From Marinicella sediminis (GTDB lineage Bacteria; Pseudomonadota; Gammaproteobacteria; Xanthomonadales; Marinicellaceae), in contig NZ_MVBD01000002.1 of NCBI RefSeq assembly GCF_002000055.1, forward strand, positions 124,001 through 188,000: 64,000 nt of DNA. The letters are read 5' to 3'. Position numbers and translations under genes: made by a program. Of the stretch, positions 26,764 to 36,602 are shown piece after piece. Below the pieces are notes generated by a model that was not told the origin of the DNA, made no database searches, and saw only the letters and a program-made list of their open reading frames with translations. Each line of letters opens with the position of its first letter. The first letter of the stretch is position 1.

Positions 26764-28200
26764 ATGAAACACTTGCCAATCAACATCAAATTGCACCAGC
26801 AACCCGTTTGGGTCTTAGGTGGTGGCACCGTAGCACTCAGGAAAATTCAGCCTTTGTTGTCTGCCGGTGCTGAAGTCTATTGTGTTGCCAGGCGGTTTCA
26901 CCCTGATATCAGGACTTTGACCATTGATCACAGTATTTGGCTGACCAAACATGATTTAAAGGATTTGTCGGTATTGGAACAATTACCCAGACCACGACTG
27001 GTGGTTTCAGCCACCGATGATCCACTGATTAACCGTCAGGTTTATCACTTCGCCAAAACCCATGACTTGCTGATCAATACCGTAGATGATCAGCCTTTGT
27101 GTGATTACATCACACCTGCCATTGTCGATCGCTCACCCGTGGTGGTGGCCATCAGTACCGAAGGTGCTTCACCGGTTCTGGCCAGGATGATTAAACAAAA
27201 AATCAGTTACCTGCTGCCAGCAAACCTCGGAAGTTTGGCAAGAAAAGCCAGACAGATGAGGCAAAGCATTAAAGAGAACATCCCCGATTTCAATAACCGC
27301 AGGCGGTTTTGGCAACGGTTTTTTGATTGGTCTCATGCCAGCCTGAGTTTATTCAAAGACCCCCACATGAATCCCGGAAAGGAACACATTGATGAATTGA
27401 TCTCCGAAGTCAACCAAACTGCAGGACGAGTCAGCCTGGTGGGAGCCGGTCCCGGGGACCCTGATCTACTGACCATCAAAGCCATCAAAGTCCTGCAATC
27501 AGCTGATGTGGTGCTGCATGACCATCTGATTTCCTCAGACATCATGGCCATGATACGAAAAGATGCTGAATTGATTGATGTGGGTAAACAGGCTGGTAAA
27601 CACTTGACCAAACAACAAGTCATCAATCAACTGCTGGTCGAGCACGCGCGTCAGGGATTACATGTCTGCAGACTCAAAGGGGGTGATCCATTTGTTTTTG
27701 GCCGTGGCGGTGAAGAAATCCAGCAACTGAACAAGCACCAGATACCATTTGAAATTGTTCCCGGTATCACTGCAGCAGTTGGTTGTGCGGCCTATGCGGG
27801 TATTCCGCTGACCCATCGTGACCATGCCCAGGGATTGGCATTTATCACCGCACACTGCAGTGATTCGAAAGATCGGATTGATTGGCAATTCTATGCAAAA
27901 AATCAGCAGACACTGGCGGTATACATGGGACTGATTAAAGCCGAGCACCTGGTAACACAATTGATCCTGCATGGAAAAAACCCATCAGTTCCTGTTGCAA
28001 TCATAGAAAATGGCACCCGCCATAATCAACGCACCGTCACCGGACAATTGCACCAATTAGCTGCTATGATAGATGAACACAAAATCAATTCCCCTGCCCT
28101 GATCATCATCGGTGAAGTGGCGGGCTACGCAGAACAACTGGATTGGTTCAGCCCGCACGTGGCATACCAGCCTGAAGAAGCTTACTTAAAATCAGCATAA
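26764..28200 (+). CDS. cysG: Siroheme synthase CysG (trifunctional)
   Basis: Makes siroheme for sulfite or nitrite reductase from uroporphyrinogen III (478 residues). The N-terminal Rossmann domain (WVLGGGTVALRKIQPLL, about residues 17-33) is the precorrin-2 dehydrogenase/ferrochelatase. A linker dimerisation region follows. From about residue 218 comes the SAM-dependent uroporphyrinogen methyltransferase, with VGAGPGDPDLLTIKA, CRLKGGDPFVFGRGGEE and VPGITAAVG. All three activities are thus present in one chain, as in E. coli CysG. The cysteine synthase gene begins 11 bases downstream. The upstream Met boxes suggest repression when SAM is plentiful. Confidence 0.97.
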   Translation: MKHLPINIKLHQQPVWVLGGGTVALRKIQPLLSAGAEVYCVARRFHPDIRTLTIDHSIWLTKHDLKDLSVLEQLPRPRLVVSATDDPLINRQVYHFAKTHDLLINTVDDQPLCDYITPAIVDRSPVVVAISTEGASPVLARMIKQKISYLLPANLGSLARKARQMRQSIKENIPDFNNRRRFWQRFFDWSHASLSLFKDPHMNPGKEHIDELISEVNQTAGRVSLVGAGPGDPDLLTIKAIKVLQSADVVLHDHLISSDIMAMIRKDAELIDVGKQAGKHLTKQQVINQLLVEHARQGLHVCRLKGGDPFVFGRGGEEIQQLNKHQIPFEIVPGITAAVGCAAYAGIPLTHRDHAQGLAFITAHCSDSKDRIDWQFYAKNQQTLAVYMGLIKAEHLVTQLILHGKNPSVPVAIIENGTRHNQRTVTGQLHQLAAMIDEHKINSPALIIIGEVAGYAEQLDWFSPHVAYQPEEAYLKSA

Positions 28201-28211
28201 CGAGAAACTTT

Positions 28212-29150
28212 ATGATTTATAACAACATTCTGGAAACCATCGGCAACACGCCAATCATTAAAATCAACCGACTGGCACCTGATCATGTCGACATGTATGT
28301 CAAAGCTGAATACTTTAACCCTTTGGCTTCAGTCAAAGACCGCCTGGCCCACGCCATCATCGCCGACGCTGAAGCCAAAGGCTTACTGAAACCAGGACAA
28401 ACTGTGGTGGAAGCCACTTCTGGTAACACCGGTATTGCTCTGGCCATGGTATGCGCGGCAAAGGGCCATCCATTCGTAGCCGTAATGAGTGAAACATTTT
28501 CCATAGAACGGCGTAAATTGATGCGCGCATTGGGAGCGAAAGTGGTACTGACACCCGCCGAAGCACGCGGATCTGGCATGGTGGCCAAGGCCAAAGAACT
28601 GGCGGAAGAACGTGGCTGGTTCCTGGCCCGGCAGTTTGAAAATGAAGCCAACCCGGCCTACCACCGTTCCACCACCGGACCAGAAATCCTCAAGGATTTC
28701 GCCGGCAAAAAACTGGACTATTTTGTCAGTGGTTACGGAACCGGTGGCACCATCACCGGGGTTGGTGAGATGCTGAAACTGGCCAGGCCTGACATCCAGG
28801 TGGTTGCTACTGAACCTGTCGAAGCCCAGCTGTTGGCTGGCAAGGAATGGAGCCCTCATAAATTACAAGGTTGGACCCCTGACTTTGTGGCCGATGTGAT
28901 GAACCAGGATATCTTTGATGACCTGATTCCAGTTGACGAACATCAATCCAAAGCTGCCTCGCTGGCATTGGCATCAAAAGAAGGTATCCTGTGTGGGATT
29001 TCAGCCGGAGCCACCTTTGCAGCAGCACTGGAGACTGCCCAAAAGGCCCCACAAGGATCGGTCATTCTGGCCATGTTGCCAGACACCGGGGAACGATACC
29101 TCAGCACTTATTTGTTTGAAGACTTCGAAAGCGGTTCAGACGAAATCTGA
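28212..29150 (+). CDS. cysK: Cysteine synthase (O-acetylserine sulfhydrylase)
   Basis: PLP enzyme that makes cysteine from O-acetylserine and sulfide (312 residues). The PLP Lys is in NPLASVKDR near residue 42, the substrate loop is EATSGNTGIALA, the phosphate-binding glycine loop is GYGTGGTITG, and the C-terminal signature is MLPDTGERYLST. TTGPEI and RYLST favour the CysK type, although annotation as CysM is also possible. It is co-transcribed with cysG and followed by a strong terminator, so siroheme and cysteine synthesis are expressed together. Confidence 0.93.
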   Translation: MIYNNILETIGNTPIIKINRLAPDHVDMYVKAEYFNPLASVKDRLAHAIIADAEAKGLLKPGQTVVEATSGNTGIALAMVCAAKGHPFVAVMSETFSIERRKLMRALGAKVVLTPAEARGSGMVAKAKELAEERGWFLARQFENEANPAYHRSTTGPEILKDFAGKKLDYFVSGYGTGGTITGVGEMLKLARPDIQVVATEPVEAQLLAGKEWSPHKLQGWTPDFVADVMNQDIFDDLIPVDEHQSKAASLALASKEGILCGISAGATFAAALETAQKAPQGSVILAMLPDTGERYLSTYLFEDFESGSDEI

Positions 29151-29172
29151 ACCCACTCAGGCTATGACTGAC

Positions 29173-29202
29173 AAGACAGGCTTCAATCGCCTGTCTTTTT
29201 TT
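29173..29202 (+). terminator. Rho-independent terminator after cysK
   Basis: A perfect 9-base stem (AAGACAGGC with GCCTGTCTT, loop TTCAATC) runs directly into seven T residues (29196-29202). It ends the cysG-cysK transcript. Confidence 0.93.
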
Positions 29203-29261
29203 ATGTCTGATTATCAACCACATATGCTATTCTGATAAGTCAATCAACGGTAATAATCATC

Positions 29262-30500
29262 ATGACACAACAAAGGTACGATGTGATTGTCTTTGGTGCC
29301 ACCAGTTTTGTCGGCAAAATCATTTGCCAATATCTGGTCAGCCATTTCAAATCCGGGGACATCAGCTGGGCCATGGCCGCCCGATCTGCTGACAAACTCG
29401 ATCAACTCAAAACCCAGTTGGGTCCAGCCGCTCAGGATCTGGCAGTCCTGGTGGTTGATGCCACCGATGAACAGGCCCTTGGGGCCATGTGTCGACGTAC
29501 CCGGGTATTGATGACCACGGTGGGTCCCTATGATTTATATGGTGAACCGGTATTGCGTGCTTGTGTGGAAACCGGCACTGATTACTGTGACCTGACCGGA
29601 GAGGCGCATTGGATTCGTAAGATGCTCGACCGATACGAAGAACAGGCCAAACAAACCGGTGCACGTATAGTGCATTGCACGGGTTTTGATTCCATCCCCT
29701 CTGATCTGGGTGTCCACCACCTGCAGCGCGAGGCCCGCCGAATATTTGGGACTCACTGTTGTGATGTTAAATTGCGCATACGCCGAATGAAAGGCAGTGC
29801 ATCAGGTGGCACCGTTGCCACTGCATTGAACATGGCCAAACAAATCAAGGCCGATCCATCGGTCAAAAAGATCATGGCCAACCCTTATGCACTGTGCCCT
29901 GAAGATCACGGTTTTTCTGTGCGTCAACAACGCGATAAAATCCAATATGATGCATCCTGTGACTCATGGGTAGGTCCCTTCTTCATGGCTTCCATCAACA
30001 CCCGAATCGTTCACCGGTCCAATGCCCTGAGCAAGCAAAGCTACGGTTCTGACTTCACCTATCATGAAGGTGTTATGACTGGCAAAGGCTGGTCTGGAAA
30101 AAACAAAGCCAGGGGTATTTACTGGAGTCTGGCGGCATTTTTTACGGGCGCAAGCCTGTCGCCAATCCGCTCCTTTATGGCCAAGTTTTTACTGCCTAAA
30201 CCAGGCGAAGGACCAACGCCAGAAGCCCAGGAGGCTGGGTTTTATGACTTTCGCTTCATCGGTACAACCGCAGCAGGTCAACAAATTACCACCAAAGTAT
30301 ATGGCGACAAAGATCCGGGTTACGGGTCAACCGCTCAAATCATGAGTCAGGCAGCAGTGTGCCTGGCCAATGATGTACCGGCACATACAGCAGGCGGGTT
30401 CTGGACCCCCGCTACATTGATGGGCGATGTCCTGATTGACCGATTACATCAGCATGCAGGGCTGACTTTTGAAGTTTTATCAACCCAACAGGAGGAATAA
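29262..30500 (+). CDS. Saccharopine dehydrogenase-like reductase
   Basis: NAD(P)-binding oxidoreductase of the saccharopine dehydrogenase / trans-acting enoyl reductase family (412 residues). The dinucleotide motif IVFGATSFVGKII is at residues 9-21. VGPYDLYGEPVLRACVETGTDYCDLTGE and GFDSIPSDLG are hallmarks of this group, which includes mammalian SCCPDH and mycobacterial Rv2449c-like enzymes. A true lysine-pathway role is unlikely; lipid-related reduction is the family expectation. A small membrane protein starts five bases after its stop codon, suggesting a functional pair. Confidence 0.9.
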   Translation: MTQQRYDVIVFGATSFVGKIICQYLVSHFKSGDISWAMAARSADKLDQLKTQLGPAAQDLAVLVVDATDEQALGAMCRRTRVLMTTVGPYDLYGEPVLRACVETGTDYCDLTGEAHWIRKMLDRYEEQAKQTGARIVHCTGFDSIPSDLGVHHLQREARRIFGTHCCDVKLRIRRMKGSASGGTVATALNMAKQIKADPSVKKIMANPYALCPEDHGFSVRQQRDKIQYDASCDSWVGPFFMASINTRIVHRSNALSKQSYGSDFTYHEGVMTGKGWSGKNKARGIYWSLAAFFTGASLSPIRSFMAKFLLPKPGEGPTPEAQEAGFYDFRFIGTTAAGQQITTKVYGDKDPGYGSTAQIMSQAAVCLANDVPAHTAGGFWTPATLMGDVLIDRLHQHAGLTFEVLSTQQEE

Positions 30501-30504
30501 ACGC

Positions 30505-30999
30505 ATGAACTTAACCCCCATAGGCTGGTTGCACACCATCGTCGGAATCATGGCACTGGTTGCCGGAGTCTGCGTGTTGTGGCAACACAAACGACTGAGT
30601 TACCGCCCTCGTTTGGGACAAATCTATTTACTGGCCACTGTCATCACTGCGGCCTCTTCGCTGACCATTTTTAATCATGGTGGTTTCAATGTGGCTCATG
30701 GCTTGGGAATCCTTACTGTGTTGGCTGTGCTGGCTGGTGTGATCATTGAAAAAACTGTGTTGTTTAAATCCTGGAACAAATTTTTCACCAACCTGTGTTA
30801 TTCGGCGACCATTCTGTTTCATTTGTTACCAACCACCACAGAAATCATGACCCGTTTTCCGCCTGATCATCCGCTGGTCAGTTCATTGAAAGATCCGTTG
30901 CTGCACAAAACTTTTCTGGTCATCACCGCGGTGTTTCTGATTATGCTGATCTGGCAAATGTTGTGGCTGCGAAACCAGCCCAATGAATTCAATGGCTGA
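30505..30999 (+). CDS. Small four-helix membrane protein
   Basis: A 164-residue integral membrane protein with four or five hydrophobic helices (near residues 8-26, 38-55, 63-80, 90-106 and 135-155). The start at 30505 is fixed by a perfect AGGAGG nine bases upstream (30490-30495); an in-frame ATG at 30469 lies inside the upstream gene. His residues occur at or near helix ends (GWLHTIVG, NHGGFNVAHG, LFHLLP), resembling cytochrome b561-like or DUF2306-like small membrane proteins, but I cannot assign a family. It is co-transcribed with the reductase upstream. Confidence 0.8.
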   Translation: MNLTPIGWLHTIVGIMALVAGVCVLWQHKRLSYRPRLGQIYLLATVITAASSLTIFNHGGFNVAHGLGILTVLAVLAGVIIEKTVLFKSWNKFFTNLCYSATILFHLLPTTTEIMTRFPPDHPLVSSLKDPLLHKTFLVITAVFLIMLIWQMLWLRNQPNEFNG

Positions 31000-31047
31000 C
31001 AATACGCACCGACAGAATTAACTGACCAGGCAAACACTGGGTTTTGG

Positions 31048-32184
31048 TCAAGGGTGCTGCGCTGACTGCTGCTCAATCGGTTGGTATAAACAATCCTCAG
31101 GGCTTTGCAATTCATCAGCAGGAATACCTTGTTGGATTTTTTGTTGGTGAAAATACCTGGCAGCGTGGATCAAAGCAGTCCGCTCGCCCTGCTCGCGTTT
31201 GATCTTCATATTGTCCCGCATAAAGTCCAGATCCATTTTGCCAATCACCTGAAAAGTAAATTGGTTGTTCAGGCAAGTGATTTCCTTTTGATAGGCATGG
31301 TAAGTTTGCTCCGCAAGCATGGCGGGGTCATTCTGACCAGCCAGTTTCCAGGCTGTTGACTGAATTTTGTGGCCAATAGCAGTGCTCAGGTATTGGTCAT
31401 CATTTCCAGCCAATATACGGCCAATGGTCACGCAAGCCTGACTCAGTTCTTGGTATGTATCACAGGCATCAAGCAGACCCCTGAAAGCCGGAACCGGCAT
31501 GATCATTGAGAAGTTAATCTTCATCACCAACAACAGATGACCACTGGCGTTGTCATGCAGGTACTTCAACTGTTCAGCAGAGTAATCATCCAGATCTGTT
31601 AATTGACCAACTCCAAGGTGTTCGTAAAGGTATCCGGTTGGCAAAGGGTGATCAGTGGCATATTGATCCAGGGTCTCAATAAAAAGCGGTGAATTATCCA
31701 TCTTTAGTTGAAAACTGCTCGCTTCAGCCATGCGGTTAACCCAATCAAATACTTCCCCTTCAATACCTGCCCGCATGGCCTGATTCAAAGGCCTTATATA
31801 GGGTAACAGTTGATCACCATGTTGTTTAAACATGTGATCGTTGAGCAGGTTGATGTCACAATCCGGGTACACCTGATCACTGCGACACAAATCATTGATC
31901 AGCCACATGGTGTGCAAATTGAGGTCCTGACGTTTGACCAGTGAGTTCATCACTGGCGTGAGTAATTCGACCCGTTCAGCTGCGGGTGGATCAAAAGTAT
32001 TTGGGTGAAACAAAAAGAGCCCATAAGCCTGTAATTCAGGATTTTTTTGTTCAAGCAGATGCCGGTAAAAACCATGCTCCCAGGCCAGCAATTCAAGATT
32101 GGCCTGCTCTTCACGACTCAGTCCTTGTTCAGCTTGGGTGGCAGTGGCTGATAACAGCAACAGAATCAGGTAAACTTGTTTCAT
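31048..32184 (-). CDS. Secreted helical protein of unknown function
   Basis: A 378-residue protein with a signal peptide (MKQVYLILLLLSATATQA). The start at 32184 is chosen because GGAG lies six bases upstream; the longer frame begins inside that ribosome site. The mature protein is alpha-helical, rich in Gln, Leu and Asp, with scattered Cys pairs (WLINDLCRSDQVYPDCDIN, LLDACDTYQELSQACVT) and repeated motifs resembling helical-repeat folds. I do not recognise a family. It stands alone, convergent with the small membrane protein gene. Confidence 0.75.
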   Translation of the reverse strand: MKQVYLILLLLSATATQAEQGLSREEQANLELLAWEHGFYRHLLEQKNPELQAYGLFLFHPNTFDPPAAERVELLTPVMNSLVKRQDLNLHTMWLINDLCRSDQVYPDCDINLLNDHMFKQHGDQLLPYIRPLNQAMRAGIEGEVFDWVNRMAEASSFQLKMDNSPLFIETLDQYATDHPLPTGYLYEHLGVGQLTDLDDYSAEQLKYLHDNASGHLLLVMKINFSMIMPVPAFRGLLDACDTYQELSQACVTIGRILAGNDDQYLSTAIGHKIQSTAWKLAGQNDPAMLAEQTYHAYQKEITCLNNQFTFQVIGKMDLDFMRDNMKIKREQGERTALIHAARYFHQQKIQQGIPADELQSPEDCLYQPIEQQSAQHP

Positions 32185-32283
32185 CATCAACTCCATAAAT
32201 CAGAAAACCTTTATTGTAATTGAGAAAACCGGCACTCACCAGTGAGATAAGTCCTGAATGAACAATGACCAATCAATGCCGGG

Positions 32284-33918
32284 TCAGCTGACCGGTTTAT
32301 GCTGATTCCTGAGGTCGGAAAAAACCGGTTCACTTTCTATGATGTGACTGGCAAAGCCCGCACCGGCTTCACTGAAAATATTGGCCGCCATGTCCACGCC
32401 CGCTTCTTCCAGCGCAACGATATCCTCCGGGAACTTGGCTATCGACACCAAGCGGGCTTTGTAGCCCATTTCTTTGAACATTTTCACCACTTCCAGGGTG
32501 GTGGCCACATTGGGCAGGGTCAGCACCACCAATTTCAGTTTATGCATGCGTTTGACCCGATCCCAGAAATCTGCATCACTGGGGTCTCCCAGCACCACAT
32601 GGCGATGGGCCTTTTTGTGCTTAAGGACCTTATAAATGTTCACATCGATGCCAACCACGAGTTTATGATGCAATTGCGAAAGCTGATCATAAGCACCGGT
32701 ACCAATGATGCCCATGCCCACCACAGCGACTTCAGCTTTACCGATGTTCAGTACCGGATCAAAAGGCAATCGTTGTTTACTCTGAAACCGTTTAAACCAC
32801 TTGCGCCGCTGGTTATACAAATCATTGGAAAACCGGCTGAGGATGGCTGACAAAACAAAGGAGAAAGAAATCATCATGGCCATCACAATTAACCAGCTGT
32901 CATTGATCCATTGTTGAGCCACTCCAACAGCCATCACAATCAGCCCGAATTCACTGAAATTGCTGAGGTTAATGGTAGAAAAAAGCGCGGTTCTGGAGCG
33001 TAATTGGAAACGCGTGAATAAAAAGAAAAACAAAACACCTTTGACCAGCACCAGTGGCGTTAATACGGCAGCCAGCATCAACATGTTCCAGTCGGGTTGC
33101 CCATACAGCCCTATGGAAAGGAAAAAACCCAACAAAAACAAGTCTTTGAAACCCATCATGTTTTTGACCAGCTCAATCGACTTGGCATGATTGGCCAGCA
33201 AGGCCCCCAACAACAAGGCCCCCAAATCTCCTTTGACCCCAACCATTTCAAATATTTCTGCGCCACCCAGGGCCAGTAAAAAGCCAAACAACACCAACAT
33301 TTCACCATGCCCGACCTGGTTCAACAGACGATGCAACAAAAACCGGAACGGGATCAATAACAACAAACTGAATGCCCAGATGGTGGGTATCTTGCCGTCT
33401 GAAAAAGCCAGAAATGCCACCGCGATGATGTCCTGGATGATCAGGATGCCGATGGCGATCCGGCCATGCAAGGCATCATATTCACCGCGTTCTTCCATGA
33501 CTTTTACCACAAAAACCGTACTGGAAAAACTCAGCGCAAAAGCCAACAGCAAAGCATTGTGTAAACTCAGGTCAGCAAACATGTAGACCTTCAACACCGC
33601 CAATGTCATCACCACCCCACTTAACAGTGCAACGGTGATGACAACATGCAGCAAAGTAACCCCCCATACCTGAGGCCGGATCAAATTCTTGACATTGATT
33701 TTCAAGCCAATGGTGAACAACAACAAAGTGATACCCAGTTCCGACATGAATTCAAGCAAATGACGATCAACGATGTTTTGGGTGCTCAGGATAAATCCGG
33801 AAGTCAAAAATCCAACCAGTGGAGGCAAGCCGATTTTCTGTGCAAACAAACCTAGCATGAATGTCATGCCAATCCAGATGAAGCTGTCCAAGGCCTGAAT
33901 CAACCAGCTCAATTCCAT
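32284..33918 (-). CDS. Kef-type cation:proton antiporter with RCK domain
   Basis: Monovalent cation:proton antiporter-2 family protein (544 residues), similar in layout to YbaL and KefB. About 12 membrane segments fill residues 1-370, including LVGFLTSGFILS and the GALLLGALLANHAKS segment. A cytoplasmic RCK/TrkA-N domain follows (VAVVGMGIIGTGAYDQL near 395), a Rossmann motif for NAD(H) or nucleotide sensing, with VVLGDPSDADFW as second strand signature. It probably moves K+ or Na+ in exchange for protons under nucleotide control. A strong ribosome site (GGAGGTGG) precedes the ATG. The gene appears monocistronic. Confidence 0.92.
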   Translation of the reverse strand: MELSWLIQALDSFIWIGMTFMLGLFAQKIGLPPLVGFLTSGFILSTQNIVDRHLLEFMSELGITLLLFTIGLKINVKNLIRPQVWGVTLLHVVITVALLSGVVMTLAVLKVYMFADLSLHNALLLAFALSFSSTVFVVKVMEERGEYDALHGRIAIGILIIQDIIAVAFLAFSDGKIPTIWAFSLLLLIPFRFLLHRLLNQVGHGEMLVLFGFLLALGGAEIFEMVGVKGDLGALLLGALLANHAKSIELVKNMMGFKDLFLLGFFLSIGLYGQPDWNMLMLAAVLTPLVLVKGVLFFFLFTRFQLRSRTALFSTINLSNFSEFGLIVMAVGVAQQWINDSWLIVMAMMISFSFVLSAILSRFSNDLYNQRRKWFKRFQSKQRLPFDPVLNIGKAEVAVVGMGIIGTGAYDQLSQLHHKLVVGIDVNIYKVLKHKKAHRHVVLGDPSDADFWDRVKRMHKLKLVVLTLPNVATTLEVVKMFKEMGYKARLVSIAKFPEDIVALEEAGVDMAANIFSEAGAGFASHIIESEPVFSDLRNQHKPVS

Positions 33919-34112
33919 GAAAAACCACCTCCACTGAACAAGTAGAGCGACCTCAGCTGCAGCTGCAAACTGTTGTTGGTTTTCATAAAACCTCCGCCTG
34001 ATTGCTGTTGATTAATTATCTTAACAAATCAGCTACCTGCCTGGCCACTGTAAAGTTATTTCTCAACAATACCAGCGGATCAATTCAAGAGCTGATTAAC
34101 CGATTACCCGGC

Positions 34113-36299
34113 TTAAGGGTTGTGGGCTTCGGCCCTGGCCTGACGCAGTTTCTGATAACTTTCGATCAGCCTCAGGTGTTTATCAATACCCTCCAGTTGC
34201 ATGTTGGTTTTGAACAAGCCATGAAAGCGCAACTCACCGTGCACATACCGAATCACCTCATCTGTGGTTTGCTTACCAAACATCCGGCCAAAATTCACCT
34301 TGAAATCAGCCAACTCCAGGGCATCGTCCAGTTTAACTTCCAGCACGGCCTGCACGGCCTGATAGAACAGGTTGCGTTCCACGGTGTTGTCATTGTATTG
34401 TAAGAATGCCTGCACCAGGTCCAGGGCTTCTTCGGGGTTACCCAATGCCAGACAAAGCATGATTTTCAGCTCCAGTATGGTCAATTGTCCCCACACTGTA
34501 TTTTCATCAAACTCGACACCGATCAGCGTTCTTATGTCGGTATAGTTATCCAGTTGACTGTCCTCCAGCCGTTCCAGTAAAGCGGTCAATGCCTGATCGT
34601 CCAAATCATGAATGTGTAGGATGTCTTCGCGGTAATCCAGGGCTTTATTGGTGTTATCCCAGATCAGGTCTTCAACCAAATAAACTTCGGAATAATCAGG
34701 CACCAGAATCCGGCAGGCAGAGGTTCCCAGAACATCAAAATGAGCCACATAGACTTCTTTACCCAATTTTCGCAGGATGCCAAATAACATCGTTGCTTCG
34801 GCTTCATTGGTTCCTGAGTAGTCCCATTCACAAAATTCAAAGTCAGCTTTGGCACTGAAAAAGCGCCAGGAAATCACCCCGGTTGAATCAATGAAATGCT
34901 CCACAAAGTTTTCTGGCTCAGATACCGCCAATGAATTAAAGGTCGGCTGTGGCACATCGTTCAGTCCCTCAAAGCTACGCCCCTGTAAAAGTTCAGTTAA
35001 ACTGCGCTCCAGGGCCACTTCCAGACTGGGGTGGGCGCCAAAAGAAGCAAACACGCCGCCGGTTTTGGGGTTCATCAGGGTCACGCACATCACTGGAAAC
35101 CGACCACCCAGTGAAGCGTCCTTGACCAGCACCGGAAAACCCTGGGCCTGAAGCGCTTCAATACCCGCTACAATGCCCGGATATTGATTCAGCACGTCCT
35201 GTGGTACATCAGGTAATACCAGCTCCTGTTCTATGATTTGTTTTTTAACCGCCCGCTCAAAAATTTCAGACAGACACTGCACTTCTGCTTCCGCCACATT
35301 ATTACCAGAACTCATGCCGTTACTGAGGAACAGGTTTTCGATCAGATTGGAAGGAAAATAAACCGTTGCACCGTCAGATTGCCGTACATATGGAATGCAA
35401 CATATACCCCGTTCGCGATTGCCTGAATTGGTATCAATCAGATGAGAACCACGTAATTCACCATCCGGATTGTAGATGGCCAGACAGTGGGCATCAAGGA
35501 TCTCCACTGGTATGGCATCATCCGGTCCAGGTTTGAACCATCGCTCATTTGGATAATGAACAAATTCACTGTTGGCAATGTGCTCCCCAAAATACTGATC
35601 GTTATAAAAAAAATTACAATTCAACCGTTCAATGAATTCACCCAGTGCAGAACACAATGCACTTTCACGGGAAGGCCCTTTGCCATTGGTAAAACACAAC
35701 GGTGAGGCGGCATCACGGATATTCAATGACCACACATTGGGTACCAGATTGCGCCAGGAAGTAACCTCAATTTTCATACCCAACTGTTGCAGGATGCCGG
35801 TCATGTTTCTGATGGTTTGTTCCAAAGGCAAGTCTTTTCCCTGAATAAATGTGCGTTCAGTGGCATCGATGTCTGCCATCAGCAGCGCCTGGGCGTCCTC
35901 GTCAATGTTTTCTACGACCTCAACCTTGAATTCAGGACCGGTTTGCACCACCTTTTTCACGGTGCAGCGATCGATTGAACGCAAAATACCCGCGCGGTCT
36001 TTTTCTGCCATGTCATCTGGCAGTTCCACCTGAATCTGAAAAATCTGGTTGTAGCGATTTTCCGGATCAACGATGTTATTTTGCGACAAGCGGATGTTGT
36101 CCGTGGGGATATCGCGGGCATTGCAATACACCCTTACAAAATACGCTGCACACAAGGCCGATGATGCCAAAAAATAATCAAAAGGACTGGGCGCTGACCC
36201 ATCTCCTTTGTAGCGTATCGGCTGATCAGTGATGACTTTGAAATCGTCAAACAAGGCCTCTAATCTGAGGTTGTCGAGAAAATTAACTTTGATTTCCAT
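34113..36299 (-). CDS. ycaO: OsmC-YcaO domain fusion protein
   Basis: A 728-residue protein fusing an N-terminal OsmC-like domain (about residues 1-135) to a YcaO domain (about 195-570) and a C-terminal helical repeat region. The OsmC part has YKGDGSAPSPFDYFLASSALCAAYFV; the conserved second Cys position is not obvious in the rest of the domain. The YcaO part shows ATP-binding signatures: SRESALCSALGEFIERLNCNFF and NNVAEAEVQCLSEIFERAVKK. YcaO proteins activate amide backbones with ATP, and E. coli YcaO is linked to RimO-dependent modification of ribosomal protein S12. The ATG at 36299 fits the OsmC N-terminus; an in-frame ATG at 36395 adds an unrelated stretch. No peptide precursor gene is adjacent. 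Confidence 0.9.
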   Translation of the reverse strand: MEIKVNFLDNLRLEALFDDFKVITDQPIRYKGDGSAPSPFDYFLASSALCAAYFVRVYCNARDIPTDNIRLSQNNIVDPENRYNQIFQIQVELPDDMAEKDRAGILRSIDRCTVKKVVQTGPEFKVEVVENIDEDAQALLMADIDATERTFIQGKDLPLEQTIRNMTGILQQLGMKIEVTSWRNLVPNVWSLNIRDAASPLCFTNGKGPSRESALCSALGEFIERLNCNFFYNDQYFGEHIANSEFVHYPNERWFKPGPDDAIPVEILDAHCLAIYNPDGELRGSHLIDTNSGNRERGICCIPYVRQSDGATVYFPSNLIENLFLSNGMSSGNNVAEAEVQCLSEIFERAVKKQIIEQELVLPDVPQDVLNQYPGIVAGIEALQAQGFPVLVKDASLGGRFPVMCVTLMNPKTGGVFASFGAHPSLEVALERSLTELLQGRSFEGLNDVPQPTFNSLAVSEPENFVEHFIDSTGVISWRFFSAKADFEFCEWDYSGTNEAEATMLFGILRKLGKEVYVAHFDVLGTSACRILVPDYSEVYLVEDLIWDNTNKALDYREDILHIHDLDDQALTALLERLEDSQLDNYTDIRTLIGVEFDENTVWGQLTILELKIMLCLALGNPEEALDLVQAFLQYNDNTVERNLFYQAVQAVLEVKLDDALELADFKVNFGRMFGKQTTDEVIRYVHGELRFHGLFKTNMQLEGIDKHLRLIESYQKLRQARAEAHNP

Positions 36300-36602
36300 A
36301 AGGTGCGGTGTGAAGTAGTAAATTGAGTTGTGTTGCTGATTATCGGTGTTTTTGACAGCTGAGTGTTGATATTTTATGACAAATAGCGATGACAAGTCAG
36401 CCTGATCGCTGGCGGCATTTGAGCACTGAGATATTTGTCATCAACCATACCCCTTATTTACAGATAGATTGCCAGACAACCTGATCTGACTGTACCTATT
36501 TTAATAATACCTTTGTATGCATTGGACAAATTGTTATATACATGATCAGCCATACATACTATCATTATATAAAACAATACAAACACAACCGAGGGGAATT
36601 TC
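36300..36602. other. Divergent intergenic region, AT-rich
   Basis: This 303-base gap separates the divergent ycaO-like gene and the large secreted protein gene. It is AT-rich, with several TATA-like stretches (36534-36541, 36566-36573) but no promoter I would assign. GAGGGG just before the ATG at 36603 is a good ribosome site. I see no RNA gene or terminator in it. Confidence 0.5.
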
